Positions 25,886 to 34,708 are shown, numbered from the stretch's first letter. The stretch: 64,000 bases of DNA from Salinibacterium sp. G-O1 (GCF_030063305.1 NZ_JASISV010000002.1:930001-994000), one strand, 5' to 3'. The notes: a model not told the origin generated them from the letters alone. Numbers and translations: made by a program.

Positions 25886-27253
25886 CTACCCCTCGTAGAC
25901 GAAATCGGCGCCGAGTAGCTCCAGTTTGTCGATGAAGTGCTCGTAGCCCCTGCTGATGATGCCCACGTTCGAGACGGTGGACTGCCCCTCGGCTGTGAGC
26001 GCTGCGATCAGGTGACTGAAGCCACCGCGCAGGTCAGGGATCTCGATCTCGGCACCGTGCAGTTTGGTTGGACCGGTGATGACGGCGGCCTGCTCGAGCG
26101 GTCGACGCGGCACCCGGCGGCTCACCGATTCGAGTCCCTCCTTGTGCACGACAATGTCTGCCCCCATCGAGATGAGCGCGTCGGTGAAGCCGAAGCGGTT
26201 CTCGTACACGGTCTCGTGCACCACGGAACGCCCTTCGGCCTTCGTCAGCGCGACGATGAGCGGCTGCTGCCAGTCGGTCATGAACCCAGGATGCACGTCG
26301 GTCTCAACGACCACGGGCTTCAGCGGCGTTCCGGGGTGATAGAACCGAATGCCGTCTTCGTGAATGTCGAACGCTCCCCCGGCCTTGCGGAAGATGTTGA
26401 GGAACGTCATCAGCTCCTGCTGCTTCGCGCCCCCGACGAAGATGTCGCCCTCGGTTGCGAGTGCTGCCGAGGCCCAGCTCGCTGCCTCGTTGCGGTCGAA
26501 GAGTGCGCGGTGCTCGTAGCCCTGCAGCTTCTCGACACCCTCGATGAAGATGACGCGGTTCGGCTCGACCGAGATGATCGCGCCCATCTTCTGCAGGATC
26601 GCGATGAGGTCCATGATCTCGGGCTCGATCGCGGCGTTCTTGAGCTCGGTGACACCCTCCGCGAGAACGGCGGTCAGCAGCACCTGCTCGGTCGCACCGA
26701 CGCTCGGGTACGGCAGATCGATCTCGGCACCCTTGAGGCCGTTGGGGGCGGTGAGTCGGATGCCTTCGTAGCTCTTGTCGACGACCGCGCCGAACGCGCG
26801 CAGTGCATCCATGTGGAAGTCGATGGGCCGGTCGCCGATGCGGCAACCGCCGAGGTCGGGGATGAGCGCCTCGCCGAGCCTGTGCAGCAGCGGGCCGCAG
26901 AACAGGATGGGGATGCGGCTGGAACCCGCGAGGGCATCGATCTGCGAGAAGTGCGCTTTGAGCACGTTGCTGGGGTCGAGTGTGAGGTTGCCGTCGCCGT
27001 CATCGCCCACCGAGACGCCGTACGCCTCAAGCATGCCCGTGACGATAATCACGTCACTGATCACTGGAACGTTTTTCAGCACGCTGGGGGTGTCAGCCAG
27101 CAGTGCAGCAACCATCGCCTTCGTGGCGAGGTTTTTCGCGCCGCGCAGCTCGATGCGTCCCACCAGCGGCTTGCCGCCGTTGATGACGATCTTGTCTGAC
27201 TGGAGCCCAACCCTTTTGGCCGCCTTCTGGGCATCCTTCGTAAGAGAATTCAT
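25886..27253 (-). CDS. murA: UDP-N-acetylglucosamine 1-carboxyvinyltransferase
   Basis: The 455-residue enzyme performs the first committed step of peptidoglycan synthesis. Motifs: INGGKPLVGRIELRGAKN, ALIPDLGGCRIGDRPIDFHM, VHETVYENRFGFTDAL and DLRGGFSHLIAALTAEG. The active-site loop keeps Cys (GGCRIG, about residue 137), whereas mycobacteria carry Asp there, so this enzyme should be of the fosfomycin-sensitive type. I prefer the ATG at 27253 because AGAGG is spaced correctly before it; a GTG six bases earlier is possible. Confidence 0.96.
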   Translation of the reverse strand: MNSLTKDAQKAAKRVGLQSDKIVINGGKPLVGRIELRGAKNLATKAMVAALLADTPSVLKNVPVISDVIIVTGMLEAYGVSVGDDGDGNLTLDPSNVLKAHFSQIDALAGSSRIPILFCGPLLHRLGEALIPDLGGCRIGDRPIDFHMDALRAFGAVVDKSYEGIRLTAPNGLKGAEIDLPYPSVGATEQVLLTAVLAEGVTELKNAAIEPEIMDLIAILQKMGAIISVEPNRVIFIEGVEKLQGYEHRALFDRNEAASWASAALATEGDIFVGGAKQQELMTFLNIFRKAGGAFDIHEDGIRFYHPGTPLKPVVVETDVHPGFMTDWQQPLIVALTKAEGRSVVHETVYENRFGFTDALISMGADIVVHKEGLESVSRRVPRRPLEQAAVITGPTKLHGAEIEIPDLRGGFSHLIAALTAEGQSTVSNVGIISRGYEHFIDKLELLGADFVYEG

Positions 27254-27304
27254 GCTCACCTCTGTGTTGCAATAGCAAAAGCCATCGAATGTCGGTTTAC
27301 CCGT

Positions 27305-27901
27305 TCAGCGAACGGGTAGAGTTTTCGGCCGCCAGCTTTCGCGCGTTGCCTCAAACTCCGTGATTCGCGCTTCATCGCGCAGGGTCAGGCCAATGTCGTC
27401 CAAACCCTCAAGCAAACGCCACCTAGTGTAATCATCGATCTCGAAAGGAAAGCTGGACTTGCCTGCAGTCACAGTTTTCGCTATGAGGTCGACCGTCACT
27501 TCAATGCCAGGCTGTTCATCGATGATCAACCAGATCGTTTCGATATCTTTCTCCGAGAGCTGGGCCGCGAGCAGCCCCTGCTTGCCGGAGTTGCCACGGA
27601 AGATGTCACCGAACCGTGAACTCAGCACCACGCTGAATCCGTAGTCCCGCAACGCCCACACCGCGTGCTCGCGGCTGGAGCCCGTGCCAAAGTCCGGCCC
27701 GGCCACCAGCACGGTGCCCCTGGTGAAGGGCTCACGGTTGAGCACGAACTCAGGATCCTGGCGCCAACCGTGGAACAGGGCATCCTCGAAGCCGGTCTTG
27801 GTAACCCTCTTGAGGAAGACCGCGGGGATGATCTGGTCGGTGTCGACGTTCGAGCGCTGCAGCGGAACCGCAATTCCGGTGACGGTGGTGAACTTTTCCA
27901 T
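27305..27901 (-). CDS. leuD: 3-isopropylmalate dehydratase small subunit
   Basis: The 198-residue swivelling-domain subunit of isopropylmalate isomerase pairs with LeuC in leucine synthesis. Motifs: [17 protein letters not shown] at the start, [30 protein letters not shown]. The ATG overlaps the leuC stop by one base (TGATG), so the subunits are translationally coupled. The C-terminus is slightly extended after [16 protein letters not shown], common in actinobacteria. Confidence 0.97.
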   Translation of the reverse strand: MEKFTTVTGIAVPLQRSNVDTDQIIPAVFLKRVTKTGFEDALFHGWRQDPEFVLNREPFTRGTVLVAGPDFGTGSSREHAVWALRDYGFSVVLSSRFGDIFRGNSGKQGLLAAQLSEKDIETIWLIIDEQPGIEVTVDLIAKTVTAGKSSFPFEIDDYTRWRLLEGLDDIGLTLRDEARITEFEATRESWRPKTLPVR

Positions 27902-29355
27902 CAGACGCCTGCCTTCGCGACGGTTTCGGGCAACGGGCTGTTGTCGAGGTCCCACGGGCTGGAGAGAGTTCCGCGGATGGCCGTAGCGGCCGCGACCAGC
28001 GGCGAGACGAGGTGGGTTCGGCCCCCCTTGCCCTGTCGGCCCTCGAAGTTGCGATTGGAGGTGGATGCACAGCGCTCGCCCGGCGCGAGCTGGTCCGGGT
28101 TCATCCCGAGGCACATCGAGCACCCGGCGAATCGCCACTCTGCACCGAACTCCTCCACGATCTTGTCGATGCCCTCTGCCTCAGCCTCAAGCCGGACTCG
28201 GGCGGAACCCGGCACCACCATGACGCGGACGCCGTCGGCCTTCGTGCGGCCCTGGATGATGGAGGCGAAGGCGCGAAGGTCTTCGATGCGCGAGTTGGTG
28301 CAGGAGCCCATGAACACTGCGTCGACCCTGATGTCTTTCATCGGGGTGCCGGCATCGAGGTCCATGTACTCGAGGGCGCGCTCGGCGGCGGCCCTGTCGT
28401 TAACGTCGTCGTACGCGGTCGGGTCGGGCACGGCGTCGCTCAGCGAGACGCCCTGGCCCGGGTTCGTGCCCCACGTGACGAACGGCTCGAGAGTATTCGC
28501 GTCGAGGAATACTTCGGCGTCGAAGACGGCCCCATCGTCGGTGGGCAGCGTGTTCCAGTAGGCAACCGCGTCGTCCCAGTCCTGGCCCTCCGGCGCGTGT
28601 GGCCGGCCCTTCAGGTAGGCGTAGGTCGTCTCATCCGGAGCGATCATTCCGGCTCGCGCCCCAGCCTCGATCGACATGTTGCAGATGGTCATACGACCCT
28701 CCATGGAGAGGGACCGGATGGCGCTGCCGCGGAACTCCAGGACGTAGCCCTGGCCGCCGCCGGTGCCGATCTGCGCGATGACCGCGAGGATGATGTCTTT
28801 CGACGTGACTCCGGGGCGCAAGGTGCCTTCGACCGTGACGGCCATCGTCTTGAACGCCTTCAGCGGCAGGGTCTGAGTGGCGAGCACATGTTCAACCTCC
28901 GAGGTGCCGATGCCGAACGCCATCGCGCCGAACGCGCCGTGAGTAGACGTATGGCTGTCGCCGCAGACGACAGTGATTCCCGGCATCGTCAGGCCGAGCT
29001 GCGGGCCGACGACGTGCACGATGCCCTGCTCGATGTCGCCCAGCGAATGAAGCCGTACGCCGAATTCGGCGGCGTTGTTGCGCAGGGTCTGGATCTGGGT
29101 GCGGCTGGTCAGGTCGGCAATGGGTTTGTCGATTGCCAGCGTCGGGGTGTTGTGGTCTTCCGTGGCGATCGTCAGGTCGAGGCGACGCACGCCGCGGCCG
29201 GCCTGCCGGAGGCCGTCGAAGGCCTGCGGGCTGGTGACCTCGTGCAGCAGGTGCAGGTCGATGTAGATGAGGTCAGGGGTGCCATCTTCGCCCTTGACGA
29301 CGAGGTGGTCTTCCCAGACCTTCTCGGCCAGAGTTTTGGGAGTTGTTTCAGTCAT
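27901..29355 (-). CDS. leuC: 3-isopropylmalate dehydratase large subunit
   Basis: The 484-residue aconitase-family subunit holds the 4Fe-4S cluster. Ligands are visible in [17 protein letters not shown] and in [19 protein letters not shown] (CxxC). [20 protein letters not shown] and [20 protein letters not shown] are active-site loops. It isomerises 2- and 3-isopropylmalate with LeuD. A putative leucine-rich leader peptide and a hairpin lie 60-127 nt upstream, suggesting attenuation control. AAGAAGGA precedes the ATG. Confidence 0.97.
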   Translation of the reverse strand: MTETTPKTLAEKVWEDHLVVKGEDGTPDLIYIDLHLLHEVTSPQAFDGLRQAGRGVRRLDLTIATEDHNTPTLAIDKPIADLTSRTQIQTLRNNAAEFGVRLHSLGDIEQGIVHVVGPQLGLTMPGITVVCGDSHTSTHGAFGAMAFGIGTSEVEHVLATQTLPLKAFKTMAVTVEGTLRPGVTSKDIILAVIAQIGTGGGQGYVLEFRGSAIRSLSMEGRMTICNMSIEAGARAGMIAPDETTYAYLKGRPHAPEGQDWDDAVAYWNTLPTDDGAVFDAEVFLDANTLEPFVTWGTNPGQGVSLSDAVPDPTAYDDVNDRAAAERALEYMDLDAGTPMKDIRVDAVFMGSCTNSRIEDLRAFASIIQGRTKADGVRVMVVPGSARVRLEAEAEGIDKIVEEFGAEWRFAGCSMCLGMNPDQLAPGERCASTSNRNFEGRQGKGGRTHLVSPLVAAATAIRGTLSSPWDLDNSPLPETVAKAGV

Positions 29356-29415
29356 GGATCATGTCCTTCTTCGTTTCGATCAACCCAGCCGTGAAATGTC
29401 TACGCAGACAAGACT

Positions 29416-29453
29416 CCGCGACGAGGGAGGCAGGTGGCTAAGCCTCGTCGCGG
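29416..29453 (-). promoter_or_regulatory. Candidate attenuator hairpin before leuCD
   Basis: CCGCGACGAGG (29416-29426) and CCTCGTCGCGG (29443-29453) are perfect 11-nt arms with a 16-nt loop. In the minus-strand transcript the 5' arm lies inside the last codons of the leader peptide, so a ribosome there would disrupt the stem. A second small stem, TGTCT/AGACA at 29397-29410, follows and is trailed by TTT. No strong U-run is seen. Confidence 0.5.
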
Positions 29454-29482
29454 CAATGAAGAAGAAGTCGACCGAAATACAT
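29438..29482 (-). CDS. Putative leucine leader peptide (14 aa)
   Basis: An ATG at 29482 opens a 14-codon frame reading MYFGRLLLHCRDEA, with three consecutive Leu codons, all CTT, which is a rare codon in this GC-rich genome. It stops with TAG 82 nt before leuC, and its last codons overlap the hairpin above. A TACCCT -10-like hexamer ends six bases before the ATG, so the leader may be leaderless. Sequence and position fit classical ribosome-mediated attenuation. Too short for homology evidence. Confidence 0.55.
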   Translation of the reverse strand: MYFGRLLLHCRDEA

Positions 29483-29518
29483 GTGTCGAGGGTATCACCG
29501 AGGTGGCTGGGGAGCCGG

Positions 29519-30154
29519 TCAGGAGTGTTCGACCTGAATCACGAGGTCACCCAGTTCAAGGTCGGCGCCGGGGGGCACAGCGACGCGCTCGCCTGGCAGC
29601 ACCTCGATCGCATCCGTGCCCTCCTGGATGATCCATACCCCGTTTGTCGAGTCGAGGTCGTGAACCCACAGCGTGTCTGCATCGACCTCGAGCATGGCGT
29701 GCGTCTTCGAGATCGACTTCGCCGCGTCCGTAATCGCCAGCACCGGCGCGTTCTCATGCCCCGATGTTGCGACGGGATTGCGGCCGAGGAAGAGCACACG
29801 GCCCACAACGACGGGCGGTGAACCCTCGAACACGAGCCGCCACGCGCTCTGCGGGCGGCTCACATGCACTGTCGCGTCATCCAGCTGCTCCGCTTCCGGA
29901 TCCTGAATCGGAACAGGAGGGGAGACACCCGGCTGTGCCGGAAAGAACACGACATCGGGTTTCGATGGTGGAGTCCGTAACCGCTCGGCGGGCAATTTGA
30001 ACGTCGCGGAGTCTGCTAATCCCGGCGGAAGGACGATGACCTCGTCGCCCTCGGGCTCGACGCTGCGCGAGGGTTCGTCATTCGGGGCGGAGGGCGTGGA
30101 CGCTGGGGGTGTGAGCCACGGCGGGGGTTCGATGAACCCTTCGTTGCCTGCCAT
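29519..30154 (-). CDS. FHA domain protein of the secretion island
   Basis: The 211-residue protein has a Pro/Glu-rich N-terminal half without a recognised domain. The C-terminal FHA domain (about residues 105-205) keeps the phosphothreonine-binding residues: LGRNPV, SISKTHAMLEV (Ser and His) and LDSTNGVW (Asn-Gly). FHA domains read pThr marks made by Ser/Thr kinases such as the one at 51.5-53.1 kb. The ATG at 30154 is chosen for GGGAG five bases before it. It lies downstream of the WXG100-like gene but is separated from it by a terminator-like hairpin. Confidence 0.85.
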   Translation of the reverse strand: MAGNEGFIEPPPWLTPPASTPSAPNDEPSRSVEPEGDEVIVLPPGLADSATFKLPAERLRTPPSKPDVVFFPAQPGVSPPVPIQDPEAEQLDDATVHVSRPQSAWRLVFEGSPPVVVGRVLFLGRNPVATSGHENAPVLAITDAAKSISKTHAMLEVDADTLWVHDLDSTNGVWIIQEGTDAIEVLPGERVAVPPGADLELGDLVIQVEHS

Positions 30155-30227
30155 CCACACTCCCCGTTGCTCGCTGCTTCTTTCGACCAAACTTTAGCGT
30201 GGTCGATAAGACACTGGCACACAACAG

Positions 30228-30258
30228 GGAAGGGGAGGCGCTGTGCGCCTCCCCTTCC
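30228..30258 (-). terminator. Terminator-like hairpin after the WXG100-like gene
   Basis: Perfect 14-nt arms GGAAGGGGAGGCGC (30228-30241) and GCGCCTCCCCTTCC (30245-30258) enclose a 3-nt loop, starting 20 nt after the stop of the WXG100-like gene. Only a weak T-rich stretch follows on the minus strand, as is common for GC-rich actinobacterial terminators. Confidence 0.75.
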
Positions 30259-30277
30259 TCTCGAAACCTTCCGGCTG

Positions 30278-30565
30278 TTAGCGGCCGGCGAGTGCCTCGT
30301 CGAGTTCCTTGATGGCCTGCATCATGCCCCTCAGCGCCTCGCCCATGTCGCCGATTCCGTCGGTAGCGGTCTTGAGCCCGGTGGTGAGCTCGGTGTATCC
30401 GTCTCCGAACTTGCCAGACGCGTGCTGCGTCTTGAAGTCGTTGCCGAGAAGCTCGTCGACCTGTGACTTGAGCTGGTCGAGCTGGTCCTGAATGTTGTCC
30501 CGTGCGGTGGCGAGCTTGCTCGCCATTGACTCCATCTCCGCGTAGGAGGCTCCGAAATCTGCCAT
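30278..30565 (-). CDS. WXG100-like (ESAT-6 family) protein without the WXG motif
   Basis: The 95-residue protein has the size and helix-turn-helix hairpin layout of WXG100 type VII substrates: helix 1 at about 6-40 (YAEMESMASKLATARDNI), turn, helix 2 at about 57-92. The turn reads ASGKFGDGYTELT: the hallmark Trp is missing, with Phe-Gly instead of W-x-G. AAAGGTAG precedes the ATG. The island operator lies 90 nt upstream and a strong hairpin follows, so it is a separate, probably highly expressed unit. WXG100 proteins act as secreted partners and regulators of EccC/EssC. Confidence 0.75.
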   Translation of the reverse strand: MADFGASYAEMESMASKLATARDNIQDQLDQLKSQVDELLGNDFKTQHASGKFGDGYTELTTGLKTATDGIGDMGEALRGMMQAIKELDEALAGR

Positions 30566-30655
30566 TGTTCTACCTTTCCGTTTCAGGTTGGTCCGAACTC
30601 TGGACCGTTTTCTGGTGGTGTTTGCAACGGTACCCAGATACTGACTACCGCTCAA

Positions 30656-30671
30656 TGGGTAGTGGTACCCA
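30656..30671. promoter_or_regulatory. Island operator, site A (TGGGTA-N4-TACCCA)
   Basis: TGGGTAGTGGTACCCA has perfect 6-nt arms with a 4-nt centre. It lies 90 nt before the WXG100-like start and 38 nt before the divergent membrane-protein start. An extra half-site TACCCA is at 30631-30636. The same 16-bp pattern recurs at three other promoters of the island. Confidence 0.75.
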
Positions 30672-30709
30672 CGTTCGCGGGTCGCCCCCGGGTGGGTACG
30701 GTTGAGTCC

Positions 30710-31744
30710 GTGAGCAACTCCCCCGACCCCGCGACGTGGGCGTCCACCGTGAGCCGCCGACACTACTCTGCGCGTCGTGATGAACTCGATGCACTGATCA
30801 TCGCGATGGTGCCCAGCTACCAGTCGACGGTCACCGCAGAGCTCGAGCGCTTCGAGTCGGGAGCCTCATCGGCGATCTCGCAGTACGACGCCGAGCACGC
30901 CGGGCCTGCGTACGCCAGACCCCCTCACCCGCGCCTCGCTGTCGTTCTGTTCTGGGTGTACTTTTTCGCCACTGCGGTCGCCTTTGGCATCATGCTTCCC
31001 ATCGGAGGACGCAGTGTGGGTGCCTCCCGCTTCCCGGACTCGTCCTGGCAATACCTGATCGTCGTCTCGTTCGCCCTGTTTGCGGTGGCGGTGCTGACCC
31101 AACTGATTCGAGCCTTTCCGCTCAGGCCGGGTGTTCCACCACGCAAGGATCTTGCATGGTTGCCCGCGGTTCTGGGAATTCCTGCTCTTGTCGTCATGTA
31201 TCTGAGGGTGCGGCAGGACATCGGAGTCGATCCCCTCTGGGCGAACCTCACCGCCGCAGTGCTCAGCGTCAGTGTGCTGTACTGCATCATTCGGTGGGTG
31301 CGGCGAGCGCGCCATCCGGAACTCACTCGAGTGGTCGACAGCGCCGATGACGTGCGCGTTCGCACCCTGCGCGCCCGGGTGCTGGAATTGGGCAACCGTC
31401 ACGCTGAACGCATCATCGAGCATTTCGATGCCCTTCCGCGCGACGAGCGCGACACCCTGCGCGATGCCTTCGATTCCAGCGCCGACATTCTCCGCAACCG
31501 GGGTTTAGTCGGGCGGGGCCAGCCGCGTGATCGTCGGCGGATCACCAAGGTCAGTGTGGGCCGCCTTACCCCTGTTCCCGGATTCCTGCTGTTGGCGACC
31601 GCGATCTCACGCGCGTGGAATCCGGACCCTATGATCTACACCCGCCGCCGCCGAATATCCTGGTTTGTCAGCGGATGGGAGCGGCAGCCGAGATTCGGCG
31701 GTCCAGTGTCGAAAACTACTGCTCCCGACCGGTCACCCAGGTAA
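30710..31744 (+). CDS. Membrane protein of the secretion island, unknown function
   Basis: The 344-residue protein is not recognised. An N-terminal soluble, helical part of about 75 residues precedes four hydrophobic segments at roughly 80-100, 118-138, 152-170 and 178-196. A basic cytoplasmic part follows with a coiled-coil-like stretch (VRTLRARVLELGNRHAERIIEHFD). The GTG at 30710 is used because upstream codons cross the operator. It is divergent from the WXG100-like gene and shares operator A, and its last 29 nt overlap the convergent gene. A role as a small membrane component of the secretion system is inferred from context only. Confidence 0.7.
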   Translation: MSNSPDPATWASTVSRRHYSARRDELDALIIAMVPSYQSTVTAELERFESGASSAISQYDAEHAGPAYARPPHPRLAVVLFWVYFFATAVAFGIMLPIGGRSVGASRFPDSSWQYLIVVSFALFAVAVLTQLIRAFPLRPGVPPRKDLAWLPAVLGIPALVVMYLRVRQDIGVDPLWANLTAAVLSVSVLYCIIRWVRRARHPELTRVVDSADDVRVRTLRARVLELGNRHAERIIEHFDALPRDERDTLRDAFDSSADILRNRGLVGRGQPRDRRRITKVSVGRLTPVPGFLLLATAISRAWNPDPMIYTRRRRISWFVSGWERQPRFGGPVSKTTAPDRSPR

Positions 31745-32333
31745 ACGTCGCAACTATCGAATCGCTGAGCGCGATGATCGCTTCGAGAGTCTCGTCATCG
31801 ATTGTCTTTTGCGCATCCTGAATGATCGAGGCCGACAGGAGCAGCCCCAGCTTGCGCCCCGTTCCGGCCACCGGGATGGCGTAGTTCACCTGCTCGTTGA
31901 TCGCGCCGGGAAGCCCGTCAAGATTGCGGATGGTTCGCCGCCATCGCACGATCTTGCGGTCGGAACCGAGAAAGTCACCACCGAAGTCGCGAAACACCTG
32001 GGTGATGCGATCGTCGAGCGGTAAGCCCAATGGATCGAGAAGCCTCGAAGCCGTGATTGACATGGGGATCACCGAATCCTCAGCGACATCCACCGGCAGA
32101 TACATCGCTAGTGCGTCGATCGACCGCAGCTGGCGAAAGGCACTCTTGATTGAGGCGGTGAGGGCGAAATCGATGTCAGGTCGAGCCATGCGTTTGATCT
32201 TCGCCCGGGTGCGCACCAGCACGTCGCGCTCCGAGTCTTCGTCCACTCCGAAGCGAGTCCAACCCTGCGGGAAGAGAAGCCGATAGCCCGGCATTTCGAG
32301 GGCCGAGGTTGCAATCGGCACTGAGTCAGTCAT
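31716..32333 (-). CDS. Secretion-island protein of unknown function (205 aa)
   Basis: The 205-residue soluble protein has no signal peptide. It begins with a strand-turn-strand element GYRLLFPQGWTRFGVDEDSE, has a central helix (FALTASIKSAFRQLRSIDALA), and ends with alternating strands and a helix (LEAIIALSDSIVATFTWV). The layout (FPxGW at the start, closing helix-strand) recalls the DcrB/LpqN/PsbP-like fold, but the resemblance is weak. It is the last gene of a four-gene operon and overlaps the gene before it by 8 nt. It could be a chaperone, or an immunity factor for the candidate effector; neither is shown. Confidence 0.65.
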   Translation of the reverse strand: MTDSVPIATSALEMPGYRLLFPQGWTRFGVDEDSERDVLVRTRAKIKRMARPDIDFALTASIKSAFRQLRSIDALAMYLPVDVAEDSVIPMSITASRLLDPLGLPLDDRITQVFRDFGGDFLGSDRKIVRWRRTIRNLDGLPGAINEQVNYAIPVAGTGRKLGLLLSASIIQDAQKTIDDETLEAIIALSDSIVATFTWVTGREQ

Positions 32334-32907
32334 TGATCACCATGGATTCGACGATGTTCCACAGCTCTTCGCCCATCAGCCCGATCACCGCGGGGTCGAT
32401 GCTGCGGGCAGTCACCACGAGCATCGACTCGCCCGGAAGGAAGACGTACACGGCTTCGGCGTAGCCGGGAAGGTCGTCGCCTCCCGTCGCGGACGTTTCG
32501 CCGGCTCTGATCCGGCTGAAGGCAACCCCATCGCCAAGATGAGCTGTCGTCACCGGCTGCAGCTCGAAAACTATCTCACTGCTCAATTCGGAGACGAGGG
32601 ATTCCGCCGTGACGTCCTCTCCGCCCGGTCGCGCGCTGAGCGCGATGTGCACGTAGGCGACCGCAGGAAGACCATATGGGCAGTACCACAATGCCGCGGT
32701 GCGCTCGGGACTGATCGAGGTGAATTGATCCTCGAGATGACGAGGAAGGAGTGCGTCGTAGGGAGGCTCGCTCCACTCGGCAGCAACCTTATATTTCCCG
32801 GCGATTCGCCTGGTCCACTCTTCCAGACTCGCGTCTGGGCCATCGGGAAACTCCAATGGCAGCATGAGCCACCGCTGCGACTCGTAGATCAGATCAAGCG
32901 TGGGCAT
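32326..32907 (-). CDS. Secretion-island protein of unknown function (193 aa)
   Basis: The 193-residue soluble protein is not recognised. It has strand-rich segments (RWLMLPLEFPDG, ALWYCPYGLPAVAYVHIAL, EAVYVFLPGESMLVVTARS) and a closing helix (LMGEELWNIVESMVI). The general build (LPLEFPDG near the start, then strands and a final helix) parallels the next gene, so both may share a fold. The ATG at 32907 has AGGAG seven bases before it. It is third in the operon starting at 34622. Confidence 0.65.
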   Translation of the reverse strand: MPTLDLIYESQRWLMLPLEFPDGPDASLEEWTRRIAGKYKVAAEWSEPPYDALLPRHLEDQFTSISPERTAALWYCPYGLPAVAYVHIALSARPGGEDVTAESLVSELSSEIVFELQPVTTAHLGDGVAFSRIRAGETSATGGDDLPGYAEAVYVFLPGESMLVVTARSIDPAVIGLMGEELWNIVESMVIND

Positions 32908-32931
32908 GTCGTTACTCCTGAGCACATCGAA

Positions 32932-34287
32932 CTAGTTGCTGGCCAACTCGCGCTGCCAGCTTCCCATCGAGTCCGAATCCGAATGAGAATCCATCAGTCC
33001 CGAGATGAGTCCCTGGACTTCGATGCCAGGCTTCACCAGCGTATCGATGACATTCGCTCCCTTGTCGAGACCGGAGAGGGCGTCCTGGAGCCCGTCGAGC
33101 GCCGAGCCGCTGAGAAGTGCATCCATCTGACGCACGATGGTCGGCTTGTGTCCACCGAAGGCGTTCGCCATTCCCTCAGCCATGTCGGCAGACCCGCCGC
33201 CGAGAAGCCGGTTGCGCAGCACAGAAGGGTTGAGAGACGGCTTGCCGAAGAAGCTGGAAAGATCGGCGATCTCGTCCCCCAGCGCACCGACATTGCGGTT
33301 GACAAAGTTTCCCGACCTCCGCCCCGCCTGGTTGACGAGAGTCGTGTTGTCGATCAGGGACGGCAGGCCCCGCGCGGCCCGGAATTGCTGAATACCGGTG
33401 AGCCCGATCGCATCGGCACCGAAGCCCTTGAGGAACACAGAGAACTTCGTGGTGCCCTTGAAAACGCCCTTGAGTTGCGCGAGTCGCCCGAAGGGGATGA
33501 CTCCCACCACGGCGATGGCGATGTCCCACCCGCTGCCACGTCCCCTCGAGACTTTGACGATCGTCAGCACCAGGGTTGCGATCGCCACGATCGCTGCGAA
33601 AGCGGCGATGAGCGGGCCACCGATGATGACAGCGGCGATCGCGAGCACAATTCCGGCGACGGCGAGCACGTTGAGTGCAATCTCGATCCAGGGAAGCTGA
33701 TTGTCCCAGAAGGTGTCTTTCACACCATCCTCATTCGCATCCTTCAGACCCTCGACCGCGTTCTCGTAGGCCTCATCCCAGGTCTCGTAGGGGGCGTCGT
33801 ACAGAGTGGCCTCATCGTGCCAGGCCTTCCATGCCGCATTCTTCGCGCTCCCCAGCTCGCCGTTCGCGGTTTCACGCGCGATCTTCTGTTCCGGCGTTTC
33901 GTCAGCGGGCACGGTTGCGGAGGTGGCGTCGGTGAGGTTACCAAGGGCGTTCTGGTAGGCGGTCCACAGCGTTTCGCAGTTTTCGACGATGCTGTCGATC
34001 ACCGTCTGGGCCGACGACAGAGCAGTGCCGTAGGTGCGGACGACACGACCGCTCGGCTCGTAGAGCTCGCCGGCGCGCCCCAGATCGGTGTGCAGGGAGT
34101 TGACGTTGTCTTTGATCTTCTCGACGGAATAGCCCTTGCCCTCCGTTCCGTTCTTGATCTTCTCGAGGATGAGCGCCGACTCGCGCATCTGCATCCCCAG
34201 ATTCTCCATGTCGACGCCGCGTTGGTAGATGACGGACGCGTCGCCGGAGATCTTCTCGATGCTGTGATTGCGGGGTGAGTTGTGCAT
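32932..34287 (-). CDS. Candidate type VII-secreted or membrane effector-like protein
   Basis: The protein has 451 residues. The N-terminal 200 or so are helical and resemble the long WXG100/LXG-type hairpins of type VII substrates (GDASVIYQRGVDMENLGMQM, then DLGRAGELYEPSGRVVRTYG). A strongly hydrophobic stretch at about 205-255 follows (ALNVLAVAGIVLAIAAVIIG and onward), then a soluble C-terminal region of about 190 residues with no recognised catalytic motif. This is similar in outline to LXG toxins or PPE-like proteins with internal membrane segments. It starts two bases after the stop of the small gene at 34290, so it is a coupled pair. Confidence 0.65.
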   Translation of the reverse strand: MHNSPRNHSIEKISGDASVIYQRGVDMENLGMQMRESALILEKIKNGTEGKGYSVEKIKDNVNSLHTDLGRAGELYEPSGRVVRTYGTALSSAQTVIDSIVENCETLWTAYQNALGNLTDATSATVPADETPEQKIARETANGELGSAKNAAWKAWHDEATLYDAPYETWDEAYENAVEGLKDANEDGVKDTFWDNQLPWIEIALNVLAVAGIVLAIAAVIIGGPLIAAFAAIVAIATLVLTIVKVSRGRGSGWDIAIAVVGVIPFGRLAQLKGVFKGTTKFSVFLKGFGADAIGLTGIQQFRAARGLPSLIDNTTLVNQAGRRSGNFVNRNVGALGDEIADLSSFFGKPSLNPSVLRNRLLGGGSADMAEGMANAFGGHKPTIVRQMDALLSGSALDGLQDALSGLDKGANVIDTLVKPGIEVQGLISGLMDSHSDSDSMGSWQRELASN

Positions 34288-34289
34288 TG

Positions 34290-34622
34290 CTATTCCGCCT
34301 TCGGGAGGTTTTGTGACTCGTTGTCGTCGAGTTCCAGTTGTTGGCTCGCTTCCAGATCCCAGTTGACCCAGCCCTTGCCAACCCCTTCGACGTGCTCCAA
34401 TATGTCGGCTACATCCTCTGCCAGCGTCTGGCGCTTGTCGTCCCACTGGTGCTCGAACGAATTCGCCTGGTTGCGGAGAGAGTTGCGGCCCAGCGGGTTG
34501 CCGATGGCCGCCTCAAGGGCATCCGACCTGTTCTTCGCGTTCTCGAACTCGACGATGATCTGCTTCAACGATCCGCTGAGCTCGTTGAGAACCTCGTACG
34601 GAATCTCGACGTCATTACCCAT
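34290..34622 (-). CDS. Small helical WXG100-like partner protein
   Basis: The 110-residue protein has two long helices: ELSGSLKQIIVEFENAKNRSD (about 15-35) and FEHQWDDKRQTLAEDVADIL (about 57-76), with a Trp in the second and an acidic C-terminal tail. Size and helix pattern fit the WXG100 superfamily loosely; a canonical W-x-G turn is not visible. It is the first gene of a four-gene operon and sits 2 nt before the candidate effector, as substrate partners do (compare PE/PPE or Esx pairs). The island operator lies 86 nt upstream. Confidence 0.7.
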   Translation of the reverse strand: MGNDVEIPYEVLNELSGSLKQIIVEFENAKNRSDALEAAIGNPLGRNSLRNQANSFEHQWDDKRQTLAEDVADILEHVEGVGKGWVNWDLEASQQLELDDNESQNLPKAE

Positions 34623-34708
34623 GGTGTGCTCCTCACTCAGTTCCGCAGCACTGCTGCGACAACCAGAACTTTCTCCAGAAGGCTATTGGTGCCCATCGCC
34701 CGGCGCGA

